64,000 nucleotides of DNA from Clostridium tagluense (GCF_003865095.1 NZ_BHYK01000005.1:186001-250000); one strand, 5' to 3'; shown: positions 53,708 to 63,161, numbered from the stretch's first letter. The notes: generated by a model from the letters alone, not told the origin. Numbers and translations: made by a program.

Positions 53708-54070
53708 AAAACATACAAAATATTTAATTCTTCCAAAAATGATAAAAACGATATTGTAACAGAAGTATTTAAATCAAGGATGGTACTTGTTGGTTCTTCA
53801 ACAATTAATAAAGGAGTTTTGTCGTCTACAGCAGCTATACTAGAAATGATAAAGGGGCTTAGTTTTAAGGGCAAAAAAGCAGCGGCATTTGGGAGTTACG
53901 GATGGAGCGGAGAGTCAGTTGAGATAATAACAGAAGAATTAAAAAAAGCAGGATTTGAGATAATAAATGGCGGTATAAAAGAAATGTGGAACCCTGATGA
54001 AGTAGCGTTAGACAGGTGTAAAGATTTTGGTAAGAGTATAGGAAAAATTATGGGAGAGACTATAAAGTAG
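53708..54070 (+). pseudogene. Flavodiiron protein (FprA) C-terminal remnant
   Basis: After a TAA at 53705-53707, the frame reads TYKIFNSSKNDKNDIVTEVF then KSRMVLVGSSTINKGVLSST, and continues with KGKKAAAFGSYGWSGESVEI to the stop at 54070. This is the flavodoxin-like domain of FprA-type flavodiiron oxygen/NO reductases. The whole N-terminal diiron metallo-beta-lactamase domain is missing and the left edge is a stop codon. An ATG at 53780 could start a 96-residue piece but has no ribosome site. It lacks the diiron site and cannot reduce oxygen. Confidence 0.8.
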
Positions 54071-54106
54071 CTTATAATATTAAGTAAATTCAAAGGAGAT
54101 GTTTTT

Positions 54107-54127
54107 ATGGATAAATATGTTGTTTAG
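54107..54127 (+). pseudogene. Possible rubredoxin start, truncated
   Basis: AAAGGAG followed by ATG and codons MDKYVV then TAG. Rubredoxins commonly start MDKYVC, and flavodiiron genes are often followed by one. Only six codons remain and no CxxC motif follows, so this is a suggestive stump only. Confidence 0.35.
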
Positions 54128-54480
54128 TAAATATTTTCTATTAACTATATACATGTATAAGAACAATACCTTGTTGATGCAATTATAGATAAAACATATA
54201 ATAAACTGCAAACTTGTGCTGTCAAAAAGAAAATCATATTGAAAGTCAAGGATTTTTAATCATAAAGTGGTTAGATATTCTTGGCTTTCTTCATTTAGAA
54301 AGTAAGGGAAGTTGTCTGAATGTTTTTAAGATAGAGGATGATAAAAATATCTATTGAATAGGAGCTTATCATCAATCTAATAAAAAGAAAAAAATGCATT
54401 GAATTAAATTTTCCATTTTGTTTATTCTTCTTATAAATTCAAGTTAATTAACATACAATAGATGAAATAAAATAAAATTA
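54128..54480. other. Non-coding stretch before the mur operon
   Basis: About 350 bases with no open gene. GAAAGTCAAGG at about 54240 can pair with TCTTGGCTTTC ending about 54291, enclosing a loop of about 30 bases. The rest looks like decayed sequence. Confidence 0.35.
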
Positions 54481-54493
54481 TTTTTTAAAATAC

Positions 54494-54522
54494 TTGAAAC
54501 GTAATTTCAAATATGTTAATAT
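54494..54522 (+). promoter_or_regulatory. Promoter with embedded palindrome upstream of murQ
   Basis: TTGAAA-CGTAA-TTTCAA (54494-54510) is a perfect 6-bp palindrome. Its left arm also serves as a -35 box (TTGAAA), with a weak -10 (TAATAT, 54517-54522) at 17-base spacing. A repressor such as the operon MurR/RpiR protein bound here would block RNA polymerase; this is inference. Confidence 0.5.
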
Positions 54523-54533
54523 AAGGTCATAAA

Positions 54534-54548
54534 ATGAAAACGTACTCA
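54534..54548 (+). promoter_or_regulatory. Catabolite-responsive element (cre) upstream of murQ
   Basis: ATGAAAACGTACTCA fits the CcpA-site consensus WTGNAAACGNWWNCA with one mismatch. It lies just downstream of the predicted transcription start, where CcpA acts as a roadblock. Carbon-catabolite repression of MurNAc use is expected. Confidence 0.55.
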
Positions 54549-54580
54549 AAAGAAAAATACTTAACAATAAAGGAGAAAAT

Positions 54581-55486
54581 ATGGATAGATTAAATTTGAA
54601 AAAATTAACAACAGAAGGTAGAAATGAAAATACCATGGACATAGATAGGATTTCAACATTAGAGATGGTAAAAAAAATTAATAATGAAGATAAAAAGGTA
54701 GCAGAAGCTGTGGAAAAGGAACTTCCTAAAATAGCAGAAGCCATAGACTGTATAGTTGAGAGAATGTATAAAGGAGGGCGATTAATTTATCTAGGTGCAG
54801 GTACTTCAGGAAGACTTGGAATTTTGGATGCCTCAGAATGTCCACCTACATTTGGAATTTCAGAAGAAATGGTACAAGGGATTATGGCAGGAGGTAAAGA
54901 AGCTATATTTAGAGCGAAGGAAGGCGCTGAGGATTCTATGGAACTCGCAGTAAAAGATTTGAAAAATAAAAATATAACAGAAAATGATACAATAGTGGGA
55001 ATTGCAGCATCAGGTAGAACGCCATATGTTATAGGGGGACTCAAGTATGCAAATGAAGTAGGAGCATTAACCATTTCAATTACTTGTAATGCTAATTCAC
55101 AAGTTTCAAAGACCGCAAAAATATCAATAGCACCAGTAGTTGGAGCAGAAGTTGTAACAGGATCCACAAGACTCAAATCGGGAACAGCTCAAAAACTAGT
55201 ATTAAATATGTTATCAACAGGAGCTATGATAAAGCTAGGTAAAGTATATGGCAATCTCATGGTAGATGTAAAATCAACAAATGAAAAATTAATTGAGAGA
55301 GCTAAGTTAATAGTTTGCGCCGCAACAGGTATCGGTATTGAAGATGCAACTGAAGTATTAAATAAAACAGATTTTGATGTTAAGCTAGCAATATTCATAA
55401 TATTATCAAAGCTTAATAAAGATGAAGCAAGGATTATATTGGATCAAAATAATGGGTATATAGCAAAGGCACTAGAAAATATTTAA
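54581..55486 (+). CDS. murQ: N-acetylmuramic acid 6-phosphate etherase
   Basis: A 301-residue SIS-domain enzyme. [20 protein letters not shown] at the start, [35 protein letters not shown] and the [20 protein letters not shown] block are MurQ hallmarks. It cleaves the D-lactyl ether of MurNAc-6-phosphate to GlcNAc-6-phosphate. AAAGGAG precedes the ATG. It is first in the murQ-murP-mupG-murR group, 16 bases before murP. Confidence 0.96.
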   Translation: MDRLNLKKLTTEGRNENTMDIDRISTLEMVKKINNEDKKVAEAVEKELPKIAEAIDCIVERMYKGGRLIYLGAGTSGRLGILDASECPPTFGISEEMVQGIMAGGKEAIFRAKEGAEDSMELAVKDLKNKNITENDTIVGIAASGRTPYVIGGLKYANEVGALTISITCNANSQVSKTAKISIAPVVGAEVVTGSTRLKSGTAQKLVLNMLSTGAMIKLGKVYGNLMVDVKSTNEKLIERAKLIVCAATGIGIEDATEVLNKTDFDVKLAIFIILSKLNKDEARIILDQNNGYIAKALENI

Positions 55487-55502
55487 AGAGGGGGAAAATA
55501 GT

Positions 55503-56864
55503 ATGATAAATAGAGATATTGCTAAAAATTTAGTGGAGCTCCTTGGAGGGAAAGATAATATAAAGTCTGTTGCAAATTGTATGACGCGTTGCAGACTTCA
55601 ACTTAAAGATTTTTCAAAGGCAAAAACAGAAGAAATAAAAAAATCTGAAGGAGCTCTTGGGGTAGTTGAAGACGCGGGACAGCTACAAGTTATTTATGGA
55701 CCAGGAAAGGTAAATAAGATAACTGAAGAAGTAAGTAAAATACTTGGAAAAAATATACTTATAGGGGAAGATGCAGTAGCAGAAACTAAAACTAAATTAA
55801 AACAAAAAAATAATACTAAGTTTAAAAATATACTTAAAAAATTAGGAAATATATTTATTCCATTAATACCATTATTTGTAGCTTGCGGATTAGTCCTGGC
55901 AGTAAATAATATAGCAGGAGTATACTTTGGAGATGCATATAAAACCACAACAGCAGCTCAAATAATAGGACTTATAGGTAATGGTGTATTCTCTATTCTA
56001 TCAATTTTAGTTGGTGTAAATGCAGCTAAGGAATTCGGTTCACAAATGCCAATGATGGGTGGAGTATTAGGTGGAATTCTTTCATCAGCAGCACTTGCAA
56101 AGATAACTCTTTTTGGAAAAGCATTAACACCAGGACGTGGGGGAATTATTTCAGTAATACTCGTAGTACTTTTATCTTGCTATATTGAAAAGGCTTGTAG
56201 AAAATTTGTACCAGATGTATTAGATTTATTCGTTACACCACTCGTTACACTTACAATTTCAGTTTTAGTAGCATTATTTATACTTCAACCAATAGGTGGA
56301 TTTATTTCAGATAGTATAGGTTTAATAGTAGGACAAACAATAGCATCAGATCATATAATAATATCAGTTATATCAGGAGCAATATCGGGAGGGCTATTTT
56401 TACCACTGGTTATGACTGGGATGCACCAAGCGTTAACTCCAATACATGCAGATTTAATAGCTAATGTTGGATTTACAGTATTACTTCCGATACTCGCAAC
56501 AGCTGGAATGGCACAAGTAGGAGCTACTATAGCAGTACTCCGAAAAACAAAAAACGTGCGATTAAAGAAAGTAGCTAAAAATGGATTAGTACCAGGATTT
56601 TTAGGAATAGGAGAACCATTAATATATGGAGTAACATTACCACTTGGAAAGCCATTTGTTGGAGCTTGTCTTGGAGCAGCATTAGGTGGAGCGGTGATGG
56701 CATTATTTAAGGTAGGAGCCGTTGCAATTGGCGTATCAGGATTACCACTCGCATTATTAATTGCAAATGGGAAAATGGGAGTGTTCTTAATAGGAGTATT
56801 GGTATCATATATGGGTGGATATTTCTTTACTAGCATATTAGGATTTGAAGATCCAGTGGATTAG
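55503..56864 (+). CDS. murP: PTS EIIBC component, MurNAc-type
   Basis: A 453-residue fused transporter. The EIIB domain (about 1-85) has the phospho-cysteine motif SVANCMTRCRLQL (Cys26), and LGVVEDAGQLQVIYGPGKV. The EIIC part (about 110-450) has about ten helices, with FIPLIPLFVACGLVLAVNNI, GMHQALTPIHADLI and GIGEPLIYGVTLPLG. There is no IIA domain, as in MurP, which borrows one from a glucose-type system. The position between murQ and mupG supports MurNAc (or the GlcNAc-MurNAc disaccharide) as substrate. AGAGGGGG precedes the ATG. Confidence 0.9.
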   Translation: MINRDIAKNLVELLGGKDNIKSVANCMTRCRLQLKDFSKAKTEEIKKSEGALGVVEDAGQLQVIYGPGKVNKITEEVSKILGKNILIGEDAVAETKTKLKQKNNTKFKNILKKLGNIFIPLIPLFVACGLVLAVNNIAGVYFGDAYKTTTAAQIIGLIGNGVFSILSILVGVNAAKEFGSQMPMMGGVLGGILSSAALAKITLFGKALTPGRGGIISVILVVLLSCYIEKACRKFVPDVLDLFVTPLVTLTISVLVALFILQPIGGFISDSIGLIVGQTIASDHIIISVISGAISGGLFLPLVMTGMHQALTPIHADLIANVGFTVLLPILATAGMAQVGATIAVLRKTKNVRLKKVAKNGLVPGFLGIGEPLIYGVTLPLGKPFVGACLGAALGGAVMALFKVGAVAIGVSGLPLALLIANGKMGVFLIGVLVSYMGGYFFTSILGFEDPVD

Positions 56865-56882
56865 AAAGTCGAGAGAGTTTAA

Positions 56883-56906
56883 AAAAAGACCCGCAAGGGT
56901 CTTTTT
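56883..56906 (+). terminator. Terminator/attenuator between murP and mupG
   Basis: AAAAAGACCC and GGGTCTTTTT pair around GCAA, a textbook tight hairpin with T-tract. It would reduce mupG-murR expression relative to murQP unless read through. Confidence 0.85.
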
Positions 56907-56962
56907 AATAAACAAAATTAATTAATGCAGCTCTGCAAGAGATGATTAAAGGGGAGATTTTT

Positions 56963-58042
56963 ATGAGTTATGGTATTTCAATTTATTTTGGATTAGACAA
57001 TACAAAGCAGGAAAATATAAAGTTACTAAAGGATGCTCATGAACTAGGTTTTACCAGAATATTCACCTCACTTCATATACCAGAGGCAAATTATAGCATA
57101 TTAAAGACTGAAGCACGTGAATTTTTTAACTTAGCTAAAAAATATAATATGGATATAATAAGTGATATTTCTCCTAACACATTTAAGTTTTTAGACTTAA
57201 ATGATATGGATTTGAAGGGATTATGTGATATAGGGGTTAAGACTATAAGAATAGATTTTGGATATACAGCAGAAAAAATATCTAAAATGAGTAAAAATCC
57301 TTATGGAATTAAAGTTCAACTAAATGCATCAACAATAACTAAAGAGTTTTTTGAAAATCTAGATAGATATTCGCCTAACTATAAAAATATGGATGCGCTA
57401 CATAATTTTTATCCTAGAGTAGGTACAGGTATTTCAGAAGAGTGTATGAAAGAGAAAAATACTATTTTAAGCAAAAGAGGAATTAAAGCTTCTGCTTTTG
57501 TAGGATCAAATAATAGAAAAAGAGGTCCATTATATGATGGATTGCCTAGTTTAGAAGCTCATAGAGGTATAGAGGTACGCGAAGCTGCAAATCATTTGTT
57601 TGCCCTGGGAAATAAATCTATATTTATAGGAGATTCACTTCCTGGTAAAAAAGAACTAGAGGATTTATCTAGATTAAATCCAGATGCAGTAGAGCTTTTT
57701 ATAGAATTAAAAGAATGTGATAATGTAACATTACGATTACTTACTGAAACTTACACCCAAAGAGAAGATGAAGCTAGAGATGCCATAAGAGCTAGTGAAA
57801 GTAGATTACTTCTTAATGGTGAGAAAATAAAGGCATTAAATACAGTTGATAAAAATTATGGAGACATTATAATAGATAATGAGAAGTATATGAGATACAT
57901 GGGAGAATTACAAATATTAAAAGGGAGTCAAAAGAGTGATTATAGGACAAATGTTGTAGCTTCAGTCTTACAAAAGCATATTTATCTATTGAAATATATA
58001 ACTGGTGGTAAAAAATTTTACTTTAAGATAGTCAATAACTAG
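56963..58042 (+). CDS. mupG: 6-Phospho-N-acetylmuramidase family protein (DUF871)
   Basis: The protein has 359 residues from ATG 56963 behind GGGGAGA; an ATG at 56942 is less suited. The N-terminal TIM barrel (about 1-235) has YGISIYFGLDN, FTSLHIPE, IRIDFGYT, NFYPRVGTGIS and FVGSNNRKRGPLYDGLPSLE. The C-terminal cyclophilin-like domain (about 245-355) has NYGDIIIDNEKYMRYMGELQ. This is the DUF871 family, for which MupG is known to split MurNAc-6P-GlcNAc into MurNAc-6P and GlcNAc. Operon context with murQ and murP strongly supports that role. Confidence 0.9.
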   Translation: MSYGISIYFGLDNTKQENIKLLKDAHELGFTRIFTSLHIPEANYSILKTEAREFFNLAKKYNMDIISDISPNTFKFLDLNDMDLKGLCDIGVKTIRIDFGYTAEKISKMSKNPYGIKVQLNASTITKEFFENLDRYSPNYKNMDALHNFYPRVGTGISEECMKEKNTILSKRGIKASAFVGSNNRKRGPLYDGLPSLEAHRGIEVREAANHLFALGNKSIFIGDSLPGKKELEDLSRLNPDAVELFIELKECDNVTLRLLTETYTQREDEARDAIRASESRLLLNGEKIKALNTVDKNYGDIIIDNEKYMRYMGELQILKGSQKSDYRTNVVASVLQKHIYLLKYITGGKKFYFKIVNN

Positions 58043-58074
58043 AGCTAAAATTAAATGTAATAGGATGTGGAATT

Positions 58075-58920
58075 ATGAATGTATTACAATATATAAAGCA
58101 AAATTATGATAGTTTTACAGATAGTGAAAAATTAATAGCAGATTACTTATTAGAAACTAAGGAAAGTATTATATCAATGTCAGCTAAGGATATAGCTGAT
58201 GCTACTAAAACATCGGCTCCAACAGTTGTTAGGTTTGCTAAAAAAATAGGTTTTAATAGCTTAAATGAAATGAAGCTTACCTTATCTATTAGTTTAGATA
58301 AAATGGATCAAGCTATAGAGTTTCAATATTTAGACAAAGATTTAGGAACAAAAAATATAATTCATGCAATAAAAAATTCAATAGATTCTATTATGGAACA
58401 GACTGTTAGCATATTAAAGGAAGAAGAACTAGATAATGCAATAGAGTTACTTATAAATGCTAAAAATATATATATTTTTAGTGTAGGAGTATCAGCTTTA
58501 GTAGGCCAAGATTTTTATTATAAATTAAGCAGAATAAATAAGAGATGTATATCACATACAGATACCCATTTGCAAATAACCTCATCTATTTTAATGGAAC
58601 CAGGTGATTTAGCAATAGCAATATCCTATTCAGGTGAAACAAGGGAAGTTATTAGATGTGTAGAAAACGCAAAAAAAAGGAAAATTCCAGTAATAGCAAT
58701 AACAAAGGCTAGTGTAAATAATAAGCTAGCTGATATCTCAGATGTGGTATTACGTGTGCCAGCAGTAGAAAAATCTTTAAGGGAAGGTGCAATTAGCTCG
58801 AGAATATCGCAGCTAGCAATAATAGACATGTTATTTATAGGAATGGCTAGAAATAATATAAAAGAAGTAGAAGGAAAATTAATTGAAACAAGAAAAGCAG
58901 TTAAAGAACTTTATAAATAG
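58075..58920 (+). CDS. murR: RpiR/MurR-family transcriptional regulator
   Basis: A 281-residue regulator. N-terminal RpiR HTH (about 1-75: MSAKDIADATKTSAPTVVRF, AKKIGFNSLNEMK) and C-terminal SIS sugar-phosphate-binding domain (about 115-260: IYIFSVGVSALVGQDFYYKL, then LAIAISYSGETREVIRCVEN). It likely senses MurNAc-6P or GlcNAc-6P and controls the operon through the palindrome at 54494. It follows mupG by 32 bases with AGGATGTGG as a modest ribosome site. Confidence 0.88.
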   Translation: MNVLQYIKQNYDSFTDSEKLIADYLLETKESIISMSAKDIADATKTSAPTVVRFAKKIGFNSLNEMKLTLSISLDKMDQAIEFQYLDKDLGTKNIIHAIKNSIDSIMEQTVSILKEEELDNAIELLINAKNIYIFSVGVSALVGQDFYYKLSRINKRCISHTDTHLQITSSILMEPGDLAIAISYSGETREVIRCVENAKKRKIPVIAITKASVNNKLADISDVVLRVPAVEKSLREGAISSRISQLAIIDMLFIGMARNNIKEVEGKLIETRKAVKELYK

Positions 58921-58992
58921 GGGTAGCAAATGGTCTTAATAGTTTCTCCCTTAACTAAAATAAGAATTTTCTTTAGAATTTAAAATATATTA

Positions 58993-59001
58993 TGATATAA
59001 T
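58993..59001 (+). promoter_or_regulatory. Extended -10 promoter for yaaA
   Basis: TGATATAAT matches TGnTATAAT, with the ATG 21 bases downstream; the leader is very short. Confidence 0.45.
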
Positions 59002-59021
59002 CATGATGAGGTGAGTTGCGA

Positions 59022-59786
59022 ATGATTATCATTTTATCGCCAGCTAAAACATTGAAAATGGAAAAAGTGCTTAATACTAATTTATATACAGAACCTTTAT
59101 TTATAAGGGAAGCAAGCTATTTAATTAAAGAACTTGTAAAGTATTCTCCACCAGAAATGGAAAGGTTAATGAAAGTAAACAGTAAACTTGCGCAGCAGAA
59201 TTTTATGAGGCATATTATGTGGAAAGAGGAACATGACTTATCAAATGGTAAACAAGCTTTATTAGCATATGATGGTGCAGTATACCAAGGAATAAGCGCA
59301 GGCGAGTTAAGTCAGCAGCAGTTATCTTTTGCCAATGACCATTTAAGAATACTTTCAGGTTTATATGGAGCACTAAGACCATTAGACTTAATTCAACCTT
59401 ATAGGTTAGAGATGGGAACTAAGCTTAAAAATAGACGAGGTGATAATTTATATAGTTTTTGGAAAAATAAGCTTACTACCTATCTTAAAAAAGAATTAGA
59501 AGGGCAAAACGATAACATACTAATAGATTTAGCATCAAAGGAATATTCCAGCGTAATAGATCTTAGTAAAATAAATATAAAAGTTATAACACCAGTATTT
59601 AAGGATTATAAAAATGGAACTCACAAGGTCATAACTATTTACACAAAGAGGGCAAGAGGACTTATGAGCCGATTTATAATTGCGAATAATATTATTTTGC
59701 CAAGTGACCTTAAAGAATTCAATGAAGAGGGATATAGTTATAATGAACATTTATCTTCTGATACAGAATTTGTATTTACTAGATAA
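59022..59786 (+). CDS. yaaA: Peroxide-stress protein YaaA (UPF0246)
   Basis: The protein has 254 residues from ATG 59022 behind GAGGTGAG. IILSPAKTLKMEK opens the protein, then LLAYDGAVYQGI, LSGLYGALRPLDLIQPYRLE (GLYG.LRPLD motif), LASKEYSSVID and KRARGLMSRFII. Length and signatures are complete. In E. coli YaaA limits iron-driven damage during hydrogen peroxide stress and binds DNA. It is monocistronic here, which fits a stress role near other oxidative-stress genes. Confidence 0.93.
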   Translation: MIIILSPAKTLKMEKVLNTNLYTEPLFIREASYLIKELVKYSPPEMERLMKVNSKLAQQNFMRHIMWKEEHDLSNGKQALLAYDGAVYQGISAGELSQQQLSFANDHLRILSGLYGALRPLDLIQPYRLEMGTKLKNRRGDNLYSFWKNKLTTYLKKELEGQNDNILIDLASKEYSSVIDLSKINIKVITPVFKDYKNGTHKVITIYTKRARGLMSRFIIANNIILPSDLKEFNEEGYSYNEHLSSDTEFVFTR

Positions 59787-59866
59787 AAAGTAAACTCAGT
59801 CCCTCCTCATTGAAAAATACCTTATAACTAAACCCCATGAAAAATTTAATTACCAACATTCAAATT

Positions 59867-62686
59867 TTATAGTTCTTCAGATTCAGCATATTTTTCTAAA
59901 AAATTATGATAATACATTTTCTCAGCCTCATCTACTTCTAAGGGCTTACTAAATAAAAATCCTTGAATATAGTTACATCCTGCTGCCTTGAGTGGTTTAT
60001 ATTGTTCTATATACTCTACTCCTTCTGCTACTACTTCTAAATTCAAACTGTGAGCGAGAGAAACAATGCTATCCATAACCGCAATATTATCTTTCTGTAA
60101 AAATTTATCACTTAAAGATTTATCTAATTTTATCTTATCAACTGGTAAAAATGTTAAATAGCTTAGAGATGAATATCCAGTACCAAAATCATCTAAGGAA
60201 ATTTTTATACCTAGAGCCCTTAGCTGATTAAGAAATTCTATGGTTTCTTCTTTTTTTTCTAAAAATATACTTTCTGTAATTTCTATATCAATATAGCTAG
60301 GTTCTACCATGTTTTCTTTTAATACATTTTGTAAAAACAATAAGTAATTTTTATCGTTCAATTGTATTGCAGAAAAATTAATAGCCACGGGTTTCACATC
60401 AAAGCCCTTCTTTTTCCATATTGCTATTTGTTGTATTGCTTGCTTTGTTACCCATCTCCCTATTTCTGGAATAATACCCATTTCCTCTGCTAGTGGTATG
60501 AAAATAGCTGGTGATAAAGAGTGTTTTTTTAGTCTTAAAAGAGCTTCGAAGCCTACTATTTTGCCAGTATAAGTGTCCACTTGGGGTTGATAAACCAGTT
60601 TGAAACCATCCTTTTTTAAGCTGTCTCTTAAAATATTTTGTATTCTTGTCTTTTCTTTTAATTTATTAGTCATTTCTTCGTTAAAGAATGTATAATTGTT
60701 TTTTCCGGATTCCTTTACTTTGTACATAGCCATATCTGCATTCATTATAAGTTGATTAACAGTATTGCTGTGGGTAGGGTATAGCGTAATTCCAATACTG
60801 CAACTTACATATACTTTATCGTTATCAATTACAAAATTGTGTTTAAATATATTCACTATTTTTTTAGCATACTTTTCAATTTTTAAAATATCATTTTCCC
60901 CTGATACTAAAATAATGAATTCATCCCCACCAAATCGGGATATAAATAAATTTTCATCTTTCAACTTTATAAGTTCTTTCGTAACCTTTTTCAATAAGAT
61001 ATCACCGGCGGTGTGGCCTAAGGTATCATTAATCCCCTTAAAATTATCAATATCAAGCATCATAACAGCACCAAATTTATGTTTAGTAAGTTCAACTGCA
61101 ATCCGTTCCATGAAACTTCTTCGATTAGGTAAGCCTGTTAAAATATCATTATATGCAAGGTATTTTATATGTTTCTCCTGCTCTTTTAATTTTGTGATAT
61201 CCAAGAGAATACCATTAATAAGCTTTGATTTTTTACTACTAGTGTTGATACCTCTCCCATGAAATAATAACCACTTGAAATTACCTTCTTTATCTAGGAC
61301 CTGTGCTTGTGTATAAATTTCCTCGATTTCGCCTCTTTTATATTGCGTGAATTCCCTCATGAAATTTTCTTTATCTTCTATAGAAAAAATCCGATCTAGA
61401 ACTTTATCTATTTTTTCTTTTGAATTAAAGGATATGCCTAAGATACATTCTATCTCATTAGAAAAAAACATCATTTCATCTTCTAGATCAATTTCCCATA
61501 TAGCACTATTGGTGCTCTCGATAGCAATTTCATATTTTTGTTTTAAATCTTGTATTATTTCTGTATAGCTCTGTATTTCATCATATTGAGCTCTCAATTC
61601 TTCTTCGGAGGTCAGTAGTTGTTGATAGGTAGCCGATATTTCGTGGTTAGAAGATTCTAGTTCTTTTTCTTTCTCACTTAAATTTCCATAGAGTTCATCT
61701 AATTCGTTGTAATTATTATTTAGTTTTATAATACTAGCAAGAATAATTAAAATGACAGTGGATGCGCCAAAGATTATTATGCTCATCATATTAAATAGAT
61801 TTACTTGGGACTTAGTATCTTCTTTAGAAATTATAGTACCAACAGACCAACCATTGATTTCTATTGATGAATAAGCAAAATATTTTTCTTCGTTTTTATA
61901 AGTTAACTCCTGCACACCAGTTTTTTCAATGAGCATTTTATTCCCAATTTCTCCTATAATACCCTTTTCTTTAGTAAGATTAGTAGTAGGGGATAGTTCT
62001 TGACCTTTTTCGTAAATAATTGTACCGTTATTTGAAATTAAAACAATATTACCACTGTTTCCAATAGGATAGGAATCCAAATAGGTTTTTATTTGTTTAA
62101 TATTTACGTCAATTCCTGCAAATCCAATAATGTTATTTTTATCTAGCACTGGTGCTACGGCAGATATGACCCACTCTCCTGTAAGAGTATCTTTATAAGG
62201 GGTTGTATAGGTTGTTTTGCCATTGTTTTCAACTACTTGGGTATACCACGGACGATTCTTTACTGTATAATTATTAGGCATTTCTGAGCTATATTCATTG
62301 TTTACTAAATCATTGCCAGAATATATAGCAAGCCATGACCAAAATATATCCTTATCTGTACTTTTAATTCTTTTTAAAGTATTCACCACTTTTTTGTAAT
62401 TAGGGTTTTGCATTTTGGTGGACTTAGGTTTATTTTCTTTTATATAGTATGTAAGATCTTCATTAGTTAACATTTGGTTAGCTATCTCACCATAGCGAAT
62501 AAAATAACCAGTTATTTCTTTAGCGATTATCTGTGAATCTTTTTTTAAACTTTTAGTAACATTGCTCTCCAGATTTTTTCTCATTTTAATATTAAAAAAT
62601 ATACCTAAAAATAAAAAAATAAAAATGAAAATAATAATTGCAATATTTAGATATTTAATTATATTTTTTTTGTTTGTGAATTTCAT
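59867..62686 (-). CDS. Cache-PAS-GGDEF-EAL membrane protein (c-di-GMP turnover)
   Basis: A 939-residue protein. Helices at about 8-28 and 298-318 bracket an extracellular double-Cache domain with KNRPWYTQVVENNGKTTYTT then PYKD, and FAGIDV. Next come a coiled coil (about 325-380), PAS/PAC (about 385-510), GGDEF (about 515-670) with intact RFGGDEF but no RxxD inhibitory site in front, and EAL (about 690-930) with GFEALLRL, INFSAIQL, DIEITES, LDDFGTGYSSLSYL and EGVEYIEQ. Both catalytic motifs look competent. The RPWY...Y.D pattern recalls amino-acid-binding dCache domains, so an amino-acid signal is possible. AAGGGGGCC precedes ATG 62686. Confidence 0.92.
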   Translation of the reverse strand: MKFTNKKNIIKYLNIAIIIFIFIFLFLGIFFNIKMRKNLESNVTKSLKKDSQIIAKEITGYFIRYGEIANQMLTNEDLTYYIKENKPKSTKMQNPNYKKVVNTLKRIKSTDKDIFWSWLAIYSGNDLVNNEYSSEMPNNYTVKNRPWYTQVVENNGKTTYTTPYKDTLTGEWVISAVAPVLDKNNIIGFAGIDVNIKQIKTYLDSYPIGNSGNIVLISNNGTIIYEKGQELSPTTNLTKEKGIIGEIGNKMLIEKTGVQELTYKNEEKYFAYSSIEINGWSVGTIISKEDTKSQVNLFNMMSIIIFGASTVILIILASIIKLNNNYNELDELYGNLSEKEKELESSNHEISATYQQLLTSEEELRAQYDEIQSYTEIIQDLKQKYEIAIESTNSAIWEIDLEDEMMFFSNEIECILGISFNSKEKIDKVLDRIFSIEDKENFMREFTQYKRGEIEEIYTQAQVLDKEGNFKWLLFHGRGINTSSKKSKLINGILLDITKLKEQEKHIKYLAYNDILTGLPNRRSFMERIAVELTKHKFGAVMMLDIDNFKGINDTLGHTAGDILLKKVTKELIKLKDENLFISRFGGDEFIILVSGENDILKIEKYAKKIVNIFKHNFVIDNDKVYVSCSIGITLYPTHSNTVNQLIMNADMAMYKVKESGKNNYTFFNEEMTNKLKEKTRIQNILRDSLKKDGFKLVYQPQVDTYTGKIVGFEALLRLKKHSLSPAIFIPLAEEMGIIPEIGRWVTKQAIQQIAIWKKKGFDVKPVAINFSAIQLNDKNYLLFLQNVLKENMVEPSYIDIEITESIFLEKKEETIEFLNQLRALGIKISLDDFGTGYSSLSYLTFLPVDKIKLDKSLSDKFLQKDNIAVMDSIVSLAHSLNLEVVAEGVEYIEQYKPLKAAGCNYIQGFLFSKPLEVDEAEKMYYHNFLEKYAESEEL

Positions 62687-62880
62687 AAGAAGAGGCCCCC
62701 TTGTTGTTTATCTCAGCATAGCAAATATGATCCATTTATTAGTAATATTTGTAATTCGACAAAAAACATAAAAATCCTCTTTCTATATATGCTAAAAACT
62801 AATATAAAAATTTAAAGTAAAAAAATAAAAAGAGCTAAAAATAGGGGTATATAACAAAAAATGTAGAATGGCATCAACTA

Positions 62881-62937
62881 AAAAAAAAACCAGTTTTATT
62901 TCATCAATTTATTGAGAAACACCTGGTTTTTTTTTCG
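62881..62937. terminator. Orphan terminator-like hairpin
   Basis: AAAAAAACCAG and CTGGTTTTTTT pair across a loop of about 30 bases, with poly-A and poly-T outside. Either strand could be served, but no gene ends nearby on either side; probably left by a deleted gene. Confidence 0.5.
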
Positions 62938-63161
62938 AAAATGGATACGCTGTTTGAAGGGGGGATTATTAAAAGCCTTTTTATATTTATTTCTATCAGA
63001 TACATATATGATTCTAATTTTTGTAATGCAGTCCTGTAGAGCGTGGAAATTTATTTCTAAAGAACCAACAACAGATAAGGGAAACTTTATGGAACTTGCC
63101 ACTGCCACATTGGTAGATTTAAATTATATAGCGTGATATTCAGGAAAATACACCAATGTTG

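Noticed and set aside
54787-55176. Long minus-strand open frame (129 codons) inside murQ
   Set aside because: It lies wholly antisense to a clearly conserved enzyme, has no ribosome site and its peptide looks like reverse-frame translation of SIS-domain codons.
56351-56836. 161-codon minus-strand frame inside murP
   Set aside because: Antisense to transmembrane coding sequence; Pro/Asn/Thr-rich composition is typical of a shadow of hydrophobic helices.
60765-61262. 165-codon plus-strand frame inside the GGDEF-EAL gene
   Set aside because: Fully contained opposite an intact multi-domain gene; no ribosome site or recognisable domain.
62912-63136. 74-codon plus-strand frame and overlapping 70-codon minus-strand frame
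   Set aside because: No ribosome site, both overlap a hairpin, and no family resemblance on either strand. Treated as intergenic, possibly the residue of a deleted gene.
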